Source: Leptodontidium sp. MPI-SDFR-AT-0119 (Eukaryota; Ascomycota; Leotiomycetes; Helotiales; Leptodontidiaceae). Taken from it: DNA of 64,000 nt. This document shows, piece after piece, positions 45,640 to 55,749 of the stretch (position 1 is the first letter of the stretch; each line of letters begins with the position of its first letter). A program made the translations under genes and the position numbers. The stretch is taken from NCBI GenBank assembly GCA_020726505.1, contig JAHLEZ010000016.1:248001-312000 (forward strand), read 5' to 3'. A model generated the notes under the pieces. It ran no database searches, was not told where the DNA came from, and saw only the letters and a program-made list of their open reading frames with translations.

Positions 45640-46827
45640 TTAAGAAGTCGGTTTGATTAGTTTATTACTATTCTCTAGTAATAATCGACTCATTAGAGGC
45701 TTGGCAGTAAAGACTGGCCATAACCCACTAGCTTTCCAACCAGCCTTAATATTACTAGGTGTAATACTAGCTTTACGTGCCTTCTGATAGTATAGGAGAA
45801 AGTTGCGCTTTCTAATTAGTGTTGAATCGATTAAAGAACTCAATTTATATAACTCTTTTCGATAGGCAGCCTTTAGTAGAGAGAAAATCGACAAATCCAA
45901 AGGTTGTAAGACGTGTGACGTATATACAGGTAAAAATAGAAGGTATATATTGTACTCACAGTACCTCTATAAGAATTCAGTAGTCTCATAACTACTATGG
46001 CCATCTAGAATAAGTAATCGAGCTGAATGATCACGTGGTTTAGTTTGCGGAATAAATATCTTCTCAAGCCATTCAAGAGCAGTAGTATTAATTGTCCACC
46101 TATTCTCTATTATAGTGAAGTGCTAAGACTTAAATAAGTCTAATTAAGCTAGAAACCATTATTATTAAACGGTTTTGCCCTTGTAAATTACAAGAGATTC
46201 AGTTAACGCTCCTATAACTGACACACACTCGATCAACGAAGTCTAGGCACGTGAACTAGGCTGTTTCCCTTGAACTCTTACTCGTTCAGCATACCCTACA
46301 ATATATCCATTAGCTCTATAACCTTCCATAATGCCAGCTTCGTCTATATTCTATCGTTACGCAACTAGAATTGCCTTAATTACTAGGACCTCTAGTTTTT
46401 AAAACCATAGTTAAATAACCTCAGTTATAGCGCAATTCACACGCACTGAATCGACGTTAAGTTACCTTTTAGTCTTAAGAATAAGGTGGCGTGCCAAAAA
46501 CCGGTATATCCACTTCTTTCCGAGTAGTAAATAGTCCCCTTAAAGAGCCAGAAGTCGTTCTCTAAAAACCTTAATCTACGCATAAGTAAGGCCACGACTA
46601 AGGGCCTCTTAATTAAGAACCTATTCAGCTAATCGATCTTCAATTACTGTAGGAAGCCTTTAAAAATAACTAGCGCCTTCCTGGTGCGATTCGGAAGTGG
46701 ATTGTCGGCCTTACAGGGTAGACCTAAGAACTCCCCACTCTAGGGCAGCCTTCCGTAAGGACTTTCCATTCTCTACCTCTCTAAGTGCACAGCTAATGTC
46801 GTACTCGGTGTATTAAGGCTTCATCAT
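45640..46827 (-). pseudogene. Fot1/pogo transposase, inactivated
   Basis: The first ATG is at 46827. The N-terminal HTH reads, with stops, ISCALREVENGKSLRKAALEWGV, the psq-type helix-turn-helix of pogo/Fot1. The C-terminal 86 codons (45640-45900) are open and show LKAAYRKELYKLS, FLLYYQKARKASITPSNIKAGWKASGLWP, the standard end of the DDE_1-family transposase. Between them the frame is broken by many TAA/TAG codons (for example Gln to stop five codons after the start). Two further stops are visible in the HTH region. The catalytic acidic residues lie in the decayed middle and I did not verify them. Confidence 0.88.
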
Positions 46828-46919
46828 GACAAGAATGCAAATTCTGAATTTCAGAAGAATTGATTAAAGAATAAAGAAGTTATTAATTATTAAAGTGGGA
46901 GGGTGTAAATGGCGGTGAG

Positions 46920-46970
46920 TTAAGCGAGGTGGCCGGAAACCAGGGGTGGCCGGAAAGGGGGGGGGGGACT
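46920..46970 (-). repeat. Right terminal inverted repeat of the Fot1/pogo element
   Basis: Reverse complement of 45148-45199 with 11 instead of 12 bases in the homopolymer; then TA. Confidence 0.92.
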
Positions 46971-46972
46971 TA

Positions 46973-47800
46973 TTTGGTATTGTGCCAAGACTATTGTGCC
47001 TTACGGGCTGCCTCCTTAAGCGCTAGCTAACGCCACTAGAGATATATCTCAGAGGAAAACAGGCAAGAAATGTTTTTGATCTTAGATGCTTTATTGACAG
47101 AGCTATTGGGAAAATCGCTCTGGTAGAGGATCGGTGAAAAATTGACCCGAACTACTAAAAGTATATTCCTGATTCGTCCGAGGATTAGCCGCTACTACGA
47201 GGAAAATATTTAAAGACTAGAGGTGGCAGTAATAGGGAGGTGCCAATCCCGCTTATGTACCCTATATTCTGTCCTTAAAACGCCACCCACTAGAAGTTGC
47301 TAGCTTCCGTTTGACACCTGCTGCTAATCCGGGGAAATTACAGCCAAGACCCTGATCTTCTCCTTGAATATTGCAATCTACTACCGATGACGATCGGCAT
47401 CGGAATGTCTTTCGAGCCCGTTCGAATCATGGTGTATAGCTTGCAACGAACCTCAGCTTAAAGCCACCTCCCTTTCCCGATCCACGCAGGAGTGATTTTT
47501 TTAGCATTTCTTGTTAATAGGACCGACTGACACTTGGAGCTTTACCAGGTCACCAATCCTTCGTCGTGGCATTCTCCCCTTTCTGCTAATCCGGGGGCCA
47601 TTCGGGTCCTGTTCCCAGCATCTTTCTGCGCGCCACCGAACGGCACATACCGATATGCACATGCAGCTGCTTCTTATCAACGCCACCGCGAATAGCAGAA
47701 GGATTGCGGATGCATGAGCAGAATATAATTGTAACGGTCTATGAGAGCGCTATGAACGTGGTGTCGATACATTACTTTAACTCGGCTAATTAACTAGAAT

Positions 47801-47841
<41 letters not shown>

Positions 47842-48374
47842 CATTTTTAAAGAGGATAATGTAACCTACGGGCTACCGCGCGATTTCTTTGCACTAGCCA
47901 CTATTTTATTCTGGGCGAATCAGGAAGTTCAAAAGACAGCATAGAAACCTTTTGCTAAAAAGGGGGGAGTGTCGTTTAACTCTATAATCCCGCTAATTCA
48001 CAAGGGAGATTTGTCGGACACTAGCATTCTCTCGCGTGGAATAATGCCCTACTTCTGATTATTATTAATTAAAACGCTCCCGCCGTAAAATATGGCGGAA
48101 ATAGCGGGAGCCTCGCGAATGCCAAGTTCATGGACCTAGCGGAAAGAGAACATATTAATTCTCTACTGTCCCTAACACCGTTTACACGGACTTTCGAGTT
48201 TCATTAAGAAGTGGCTAATAATGAATTTAGAAGGCGATCTGTGATGGATATAAGACCGTTACATTAGTACGCGAGCCTCCTCTTATTTCTGGTTATATAA
48301 GAACTTCCTTGTTTTTAAACTAGTGATTATTATTCGAATTGTATTCCTTTACTCTTATTAATGAACATTCGACT
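46973..48374. other. Intergenic DNA with poly-T tract and small hairpin
   Basis: No supported gene. Frames at 47501-47717 on both strands have no domain. It holds a 39-base T run (47803-47841) and a compound hairpin at 48076-48111 (outer arms GCTCCCGC/GCGGGAGC, inner CGCC/GGCG). Confidence 0.45.
47803..47841 (-). repeat. 39-bp homopolymer T tract
   Basis: An uninterrupted run of 39 T. On the minus strand it is a poly(A) tract, which could be the tail of a retroposed sequence lying to its right, but I see no body or target duplication. Confidence 0.85.
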
Positions 48375-49664
48375 ATGAATCCCGATACCGCTAGTTAAGA
48401 TTTGTCCCAAAACAAACAGTCTAATCTAAGATTAACTAATATAACCCTCGTCATTCTCGCTGGATTTTTTGTTAGACTTCGGTTTCTTTCTAGGTAGAAG
48501 AAGCGCGCTTACATTAGTATCAATGATTGCTTTATTTTACTTGTATACGTGAGTTTTTAGTCCTAGTTTCAAGGAAGACTGGTGGCTAAATTAAGAATTT
48601 AGGCTGCTTTACTTTCCCTCCTTTTTGCTGGCCTATTAAGTAAGGATCAGCTACTTATATTTAAACGTGAGATTTCAATTACTAAAGGTTTCGTAGTGAT
48701 TCATTATGGACTTAAAGTACACGCCGACGCGCTCGATTTTGATTAACTCATCGCCGTTAGTAAGGGTCTCCTCGCCTTCGAGTGTATCTACGTAACCACC
48801 GTCGCCCTCACAAAGGTATCCCTCCTCCTTATGTACTACTGTATTTTCCTTATTGAGAGTATGCGAATTAGCTGCTAGATCCTCGGTACCCTATTGGTCT
48901 GCTGGTGCATCTCTATTATTATAGTTAGTATCTTCTAATATATACTAATCGCTAAAGCCTAGAACCTAACTATTCCCGGTCACTGCATTAATCTTAAAGG
49001 ATCGTTCATTGGCAATGCCGTCCCGAACATCTTAATAGAGGTGACTATCTTGGGTTTACTTATGCCACACGTGTGGCGCTTACATACCACTTTAATATAA
49101 AGATATCAGCTTAGTATTGTGTTTCTGCTAGGAAGCTTGTGAGTATATCAATCCTCCCAAGAGCACTGATAAGCTGTCCCTAATATATCTCCTAGTGTTA
49201 TCTTCACAAGTATCTACCGCTTCACCACACTATTCGAATTCGTCCCCTCGGACTTTACAGGTATATAAAGCTCCTCTTTTAATCCAATCTCCTCGACCTC
49301 TTACTAAGATTCCCTAGGGACACTTGCAAGCCTACACATAGGTCATCGTCGAATCCTCCGCGGGGATAATCTCTACCTCGCGCCTCTCTTACGCTCTACA
49401 AATTTCTTGTCCTGGCGCAAAAACAAATCATCATCTACCCCTAAAAGTGTCAATAGAGTAATTACTATTAGAGGCAGCGGCGGTAGCAAAGGAACAAAAC
49501 ATTCACGCTTTGAGCGCTTGGATAAGAATGTTCTTCGAGATAAAGACTTGCGGCCGGACTATGGCGCCGAGTTAGCGACTATTGTGCACCATAGCAATGG
49601 CAGGACATTGGGGGATGCTGAGAGCCAGGGGAGTGGCGATGAGATCCCGTTGAAGGGTATTTAA
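48375..49664 (+). pseudogene. PTH11-like / fungal rhodopsin-domain membrane protein, decayed
   Basis: From the ATG at 48375 the frame, with stops, reads through a first helix (ITLVILAGFFVRLRFLSR) into KKRAYISIND. It then continues (about 48.69-49.1 kb) with IHYGLKVHADALDFD, LAFECIYVTTVALTKVSLLLMY, and later the near-invariant GHCINLKGSFIGNAVPNIL. The cytoplasmic tail is open (49407-49664): GGSKGTKHSRFERLDKN ... DEIPLKGI. This is the layout of the seven-helix 'rhodopsin domain' (PTH11-related) integral membrane proteins of Pezizomycotina, which include candidate G-protein-coupled receptors. Trp-to-TAG and similar changes break the membrane part; the tail keeps normal composition. One or more introns are likely but not placed. 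Not functional as it stands. Confidence 0.75.
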
Positions 49665-52464
49665 ACTTAGGAAGCAGCGACGTCGCCTTCTTCAAGGGAT
49701 GAGCAAAAGAGTCTATTATACGACTAAATTTCGTAATTTAAAGAGCAAGATCTAAAGAGGAAACTTACTTACAGCCAAATGGAGCTATCTTATCTCATCA
49801 CTAGCTGGCGTAAATAAGAGAGGTATTTGCAGATCCTCAACGCCTTGTCCAGCGGCGAAAGGGTCTGGGAAATTCTACAACTCCTCAAGAATGATGTCGA
49901 TCTTACCTGACATTAGAGACATTCGGCCACGGGAAGTGCCCAAAACTTTGTCTCAGTCATGATCTCAATCCGACGGCTAGAGACCGATTCCAAAGAGGTT
50001 CATCCCTTGCGATTCGCCATATCCCTGTATATTGAGCATAAGCTTGTACCTGACTGGGGCCTTCGTAACTCTAAAAACCAGGTCAAAAACTGCCGAGTGA
50101 ACTCGAATTTTGGGTCGCACGACAGATAACGGCATGCCATTGTGAGTTTCAAAAACAGCCATTCACCAAGCTCACTGTTTACTGCCTCCAGAACTGCGAG
50201 TCAAGATCTCGAGTCATGAAAATGGCATCTGACCACTTCAATATTCAAGGATAAACGGCTGGGGTTACACCAAAACTGATCATTACGCCGCATTTCCCAT
50301 CTGTGTTATTCTCTATTCTACATTGCGTTACGGACATTGCCTCGGGCATTATTGGTCGGCCTTGCCAGAAACCTATGTTGATTTCTCAGCCCGATTTGCT
50401 ACGGAATAAACCCAGATCCCACAGGCCTGGCCTAGGTTACACCAATGCATGACCACCGATTTTAAGGGTAATGACAGCGAGGTGAGGCATTAGCAACTGG
50501 AACTGGTGGCTGAGAATCGCAGCAGTTGGTGAGATGTGGCTGATTGCGCCGCGGAGATGCACTAAACTCCTTCGGCCTTGCTTGATCATGCAAGAGGAGC
50601 AGTCTGTGGGCTTTTGGAGGCTGTCTGCATACTGCTTCCGTGTCCACTTTAACATTCCATTGGTTCGAGACGGATTTGGCTGCATTATCCTTGTCATCTT
50701 TTGGTCACTATCACTAGTGGTTTTGCTGTCGCCTTTCCTGTTCCTAGATTGAAGGTGAGGTTAGTCTTCCACGGGATCAAAGTCATAACGGCGGCCAGGG
50801 TCAATTTCGACCACAGTATGGTGCTGGTTTTCGCGAATCCCAGTTCTCGTGACCATCGAAGACTCCCCAGGCGAAGAACTCCTGTCTTGAGTTTGTGATG
50901 AGCAGTTCCGTTACGTCTTGCTTCGCCTAATTGGCTAAATATGCCAAATATGTCAAGAAAATTTTGGGGGCTGAGCAGACTTAATCGCGTGCAGGATTCA
51001 GGGTCAATTTTAGAGGAGATTTTTAATATTGCAACCGCTTATGCGACTAGCTCCCGGATCACGCAGTCATTTCATCTTCCACCCTCAAAGTAGAGCCAAG
51101 TTTTCTCATTGGCCGTCTTTCCCTCAAGCCCCAGAATGAGCGAGACACGGGATGAAGGACGCATCAGACAACGCCACAAAAGGATCCCCTTTACGTGCAT
51201 ATGCATGTGAAGGACCTCGGATTCGGACAGTGAATACCCATGTAAAGCTATGAGACATTGGGGTGTTACCACCGTGCGAGTGTACGTGGGGCCCCGCACC
51301 CGATCGACCGTGGGCTGTTGTGTTCGTGAGTTGTGAGATATTGACAAGACTTGAAACATCCCCTCAACAATCAATAGAGATGGCGGAAGACATTTAAGGC
51401 AGGCGTGAAGATCATCAATAATACTAGGGGTATTCAGGGGCCTGTTTGGGCTATCATAGGCCGGCCGTGACCCGTAATGGAGATTGATTTCCAGCCAGAA
51501 GTCTACAATAACAGCAACTGCTTCCAAGTCGAAACCGCGAAGGAATATGCCCATAATTGTGGCTTTCAAGTTGTTCAATTATTACAGGGACCCCTGTGAT
51601 AATAAATATCTCTGTCGGCAAGGTCACAAATAAGGTTTCGAGCAGCCTCACAACCCGGCGCCAATCCTTCCATTTTCCAGAACATCAAGTTCAGGAAAGG
51701 GCAGCAAAAACAGGTACCCATTCTTTGCGACGTGCAACAAAAATTGTGACGTAGGATGAGAAGTCTATACATCAGATGAACAAAGATCATGGGTTTCCTG
51801 TTCGGTTGTGAGGCAGTTTTGGGGTGGATGTGTGATGACAGTATTGGCAATCGACAAAGAGAGCTAGCTGCCTTGTTGCCTGGCCTACGTCACTTCGATC
51901 CAAGCGATTAAAGTCACATTAAAGAAAATATGTCCGAAATAGTTACAGTCGCTTGCAAAATCGGCTTCCCCTCTACTCCTCGGTAAAGATTCTTAACCCC
52001 ACCAATCAATTAGAGCAATATCATGTGACTTCAAGCGACACAATACAAATCACGAAAGCGACTCTCATGAGTAAGATATGCGCTCGTTTTGATTGATATA
52101 ATATTACTAGATTTAGTTTCATTGTTTAAAAAAGCAAGTGCTATCACGTGTCAGCTAGTTCTTAGCCCTAGTTCGTCCTAAAAATAAGCCGCGCTTCCCC
52201 GCTACGCTAACGATAGGAGCGGGCCGCAGATCATCTACCCTATCTACCAACCTCTCTTTCGACTCCACCGCATCACATTGTAGTCTAGATCTAGCATCAT
52301 TATTGTTGTGACCGCATATGTACATACTGTTTCTTTCTACTTTAGGCTCTTGAGTAGATTCTTGCCAAAATCTAGCGTGCGCTTCTCGTTCGCAGCAGCC
52401 TTGTAAGAACCCTTTAAGATTTGTACTACATATTCTAATTACTACTAGCTTCCATACGATAAGG
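49665..52464. other. Normal-composition stretch without a recognisable gene
   Basis: Several frames up to 168 codons (51072-51578, minus) exist but none shows a domain, transmembrane pattern or paired exons. 52.0-52.46 kb is the upstream region of the NLR gene; the 128-codon minus frame there (52155-52541) overlaps the NLR start antisense and is taken as chance. Confidence 0.4.
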
Positions 52465-55337
52465 ATGTCAAGTATTGAAGCAGTAGGCCTTGCCCTTGGC
52501 ATGATATCTGCTATTATTTCGATCGTTAATGCTACCATCAAAATCTACGAGGCGGTCAAGGACGAAGCGGGCCTTCCCACAAATTTCAAGAAGTCGGCGA
52601 CAAAACTCCCTCTTATCTCAAACTCCTCGAAGATGCGGAAAGATACGTCACGGCAGCGGACGAGGCGACATAGACTGCATTTACACTTACTTTAGAGGAC
52701 TATAAAGCTCAAGCTACACAACTTCGGGAGTTATTTGCAAAGGTCATACTAAAAGAGGGTAAATCGCGGTGGGATCGATATGTGAAAGTTGCTAGGACTA
52801 TTAGAAAAGGTAGTCGTGTAGAGGATTTAGTTAGGGGGATTTTAGACGACTTACAGCTCTTGGCAACGAGCTTTCCAGAAGTAACGACCCAAAGAACGAA
52901 AGAACAGCTAGCAGAGGCTGTCGAGGAGGTGACTAAAATGGAACCTTCCCTCCTTAATGGCTTCGAACAAATGCCGACATACGCATACTATAATAGTGGC
53001 GCTCAAAACAACATCACTAGTCAATATATTAACTCCAGTAGCAATTAAATGTATAGTTCGGGTCAACAGTACATTAGTACTAACCACATTAGTACGCCAA
53101 AACCGTAGTACAATATATAAGAGTCTATATTTAATACGGGTTATAGTTTAATATCACGCTTCACCCGCTATCGATAGTGCTAATTCACATAGAAATGTCT
53201 ACTTTAAAGTACTTCTAGTACCCGCGTCAAGAAAACAATCCCTAATATCGACCGTCCCCATTTTCAGGGATAAGATGTTTGTTAAAAGACAAGATGTTTT
53301 TAGAACACTAGATTTCAAATTCTCCTAATTTAATTGTCATAACTAGGCAGTCCTTACAGGTTTAAGTGGAGTAGGGTATATATAGACCTACTACACTCTC
53401 TATATCGCACAATCTAATTAAGCCATAGCAAGTCACAAATCGCCATTAAATACTCGTATCGGCTTAGAGAGAGGGACCTTGATCTCTAGGTATTCTGGGT
53501 GTATGCAAGTACCGCCGAGCGATTCGAAGGCGCTTACAAATCTATCGCTACTATACTTAATCTGCCTAGTGCCAATGATCCTAAAACAGACGTGTTGGGT
53601 CTAGTCTCAAGATGGCTAAGTAATCCTAATCACGGCCGTTGGCTTATAATTCTCAATAATGCTAACGATATCCGTGTTTTCTAAAAGACACAAGAAGAGG
53701 GATATAGAGAAGTGAATGGCCCGAATCTTCCATTGTCGAGTTACATCCCACAGCCTATAACTAGATCAGTGCTTATTACTACACGAGACCGGGGAGCAAC
53801 ATCTTGGCTCAGCACTAGATATACGAGCGTCATTCCGGTTAACTTAATAGAATTGGAAGAAGCCGAGCAACTACTTCGCATTAATATACCTAAAGATATC
53901 TTAAATAGCTCTAATCGTGCCGAGCTTGTCAAAGCGTTGGACTATCTTCCACTAGTAATCACTCAAGCTGCCGCGTATATTAGCGCGAAAGCCATACGTA
54001 TAAGTGTGTTTAAGTACTTAATGCTCTATCGTCAAGACAAAGAAAGTCAAAGCAGGCTTCTCGACGAAGATTCTAGGGATCTAAGACGGGATCCTAGCGT
54101 TCCTAACTCTGTGATCAGGACCTAGCAAATATCTTTCGATCAGCTTAAGCGGAACAAGCCACAAGCCGCGGAGCTTTTGTCCCTTATAGCTATGCTTCAT
54201 CGCCAAGGGATTCCCGAATTCCTCCTCTGCGTCTAATACCCTAATGCTCTCGATTTCGAAGATGCTCTGTCCACTTTAAATGAGTTTTCTTTGATCACTA
54301 TTAAGAAGAGCGGTAAGACCTTTGAGATACACCGGCTTGTGCAACTTGTAACACACAAGTGGATTGAGCGATATAGTAACCGCGAAAAATGGCAGGAAGA
54401 GGCAATCGAAGTAGTGACACAAGCTTTTCCTAGTAGCGATTATAGCAACTGGAAGAAGTGTGAGACTCTGTCGCCACATGCTCTTAAAGTGCTAAACTTC
54501 AATCTAAAGTCAAGCCAGTCTCTACTTAAGTGTACATTACTCTTACATAATATAACTTAGTACAACTAGTTACAAGGTCATTATGAGATTGCGAGGTCAA
54601 AAAGTCAAGAGTCTCTTATTATCCGTGAACAATATCTCCAGTATAATGACAGGAGGATTCTTGCAAGTATGGGGATGCTTGCCTCGGTGCTCTCTAGGCA
54701 GGGCAAGTACGCTAAGGCAGAGGCCATGAACCGCCAGACGCTCAAGATCCGGGAAGAGGTGCTCGGCAAGACACACCCTTCTACGCTCACGACCATGAGT
54801 AACCTCGCTGGAGTGCTGGACAGCCAGGGCAAGTACGCCGATGCAGAGGCTATAAACCGCCAGACGCTCGAGATCCGGGAAGAGGTCCTCGGCAAGACAC
54901 ACCCCTCCACGCTCACGACCATAAGTAACCTCGCTCTTGTACTCTCTAGCCAAGGCAAGTACGCCGACGCAGAGGCCATAAACCGCCAGACGCTCGAGAT
55001 CTCGGAAGAGGTGCTCGACAAGACGCACCCTAACACGCTCACGACCATGAGTATCCTCGCTAGAGTGCTTTTTAGCCAGGGCAAGTACGCCGATACAGAA
55101 GCTATGAATCGCCAGACGCTCGAGATCCGGGAAGAGGTGCTCGGCAAGACGCACCCCGATACGCTCACAAGTGTTTACTATCTTGCCTATCTTCTTCAGA
55201 AGAGACAAGAGTATAAAGAAGTATCGCTACTTTACTAAAGGGCATATACTGGCTATCAGTTATCATTAGGCTCTGAACATCCAACTACAAAGGCCTGTGT
55301 AAACCATTATTTTAGTATACTTAGTGATTTAGAATAG
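52465..55337 (+). pseudogene. Fungal NLR: SesA - NB-ARC - TPR, inactivated
   Basis: The N-terminus (52465-53048, with a 1-base frameshift near 52612 and a TAG soon after) matches the SesA/NACHT-N death-effector-type domain: LGMISAIISIVNATIKIYEA, GLPTNF, then EDLVRGILDDLQLLA and VTKMEPSL. A 53-bp GT-AG intron (53376-53428) interrupts the Walker A motif; splicing gives GLSGVGKSQIAI. NB-ARC continues: VFWVYASTAERFE, GRWLIILNNAND (kinase-2 with Asp to Asn changes), SVLITTRDR, LPLVITQAAAYIS, ISFDQLK, IHRLVQLVTHKW. Then come TPR repeats of 42 residues, ending at 55337. Stops sit mostly at Trp positions (DLDL-VFWV, RT-QISFD). Such proteins are fungal NOD-like receptors in non-self recognition and cell death. 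This copy is dead, but its TPR part is undamaged. Confidence 0.88.
54701..55204 (+). repeat. Four 126-bp tandem TPR repeats
   Basis: Units start at 54701, 54827, 54953 and 55079, exactly 126 bp (42 residues) apart. Each encodes QGKYADAEAINRQTLEIREE followed by VLGKTHP-TLT-M and a hydrophobic helix. Nucleotide identity between units is high and there is no stop inside, in contrast with the rest of the gene. High identity suggests recent expansion or ongoing homogenisation, as known for repeat domains of fungal NLRs. Confidence 0.92.
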
Positions 55338-55412
55338 TCGAATGAAATAGAGTGGTATTTTATAACGCTGCTTATTCACGATAAATTTTTCGTAATTCAT
55401 TAATACATTATG

Positions 55413-55659
55413 TGTGACGCTTGCCCTAGAAAGACGGCAATCACGTGTAACTAACGCCTCACATATCAACACAGGACATATGACGATACCAAGCATTAAC
55501 TTAGAATCTATAACCACAGAGGAAAGAAGGTAAGGAAAGAATAAGTCTATATACAAGAGGTTAGTATGCCTAGCACTATAGTAATCTCGGTACGTCCCGA
55601 TCGGGCAGTACTAAGTGGAGCCGGTGGAAATGAGGCTCTAGATAGCGATAGTCGTTATA
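55413..55659 (-). repeat. 3' LTR (left in window) of the second chromovirus
   Basis: 247 bp; its right end reads GTCGTTATA where the partner has GTCGTCACA, i.e. two C to T changes. Confidence 0.92.
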
Positions 55660-55749
55660 TTACCCTCCCCTCCGGAAAAAGCTCGTCCTCGAGCGTTAGT
55701 CTATCTCCTTGTCACTATCGAGGTCGTCGTAGTCGTCAATACCGTCTTC

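Larger units (their letters stand above)
45148..46970 (-). mobile_element. Fot1/pogo-type DNA transposon
   Basis: 1,823 bp bounded by ~52-bp terminal inverted repeats (45148-45199 and 46920-46970) and a TA target duplication (45146-45147 and 46971-46972). Each repeat starts AGT, then 12 or 11 C, then the 12-mer TTTCCGGCCACC twice, separated by CCTGG. Length and TA target are typical of ascomycete Fot1/pogo elements. It carries one transposase pseudogene on the minus strand. Confidence 0.92.

Noticed and set aside
51072..51578. 168-codon minus-strand ORF
   Set aside because: No recognisable motif; overlapping frames of similar length exist, so it is probably chance in normal-composition DNA.
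52155..52541. 128-codon minus-strand ORF over the NLR start
   Set aside because: Antisense to the SesA start, no domain.
54597..55208. 203- and 187-codon ORFs antisense to the TPR repeats
   Set aside because: Their repeats are exact antisense shadows of the 126-bp TPR units.
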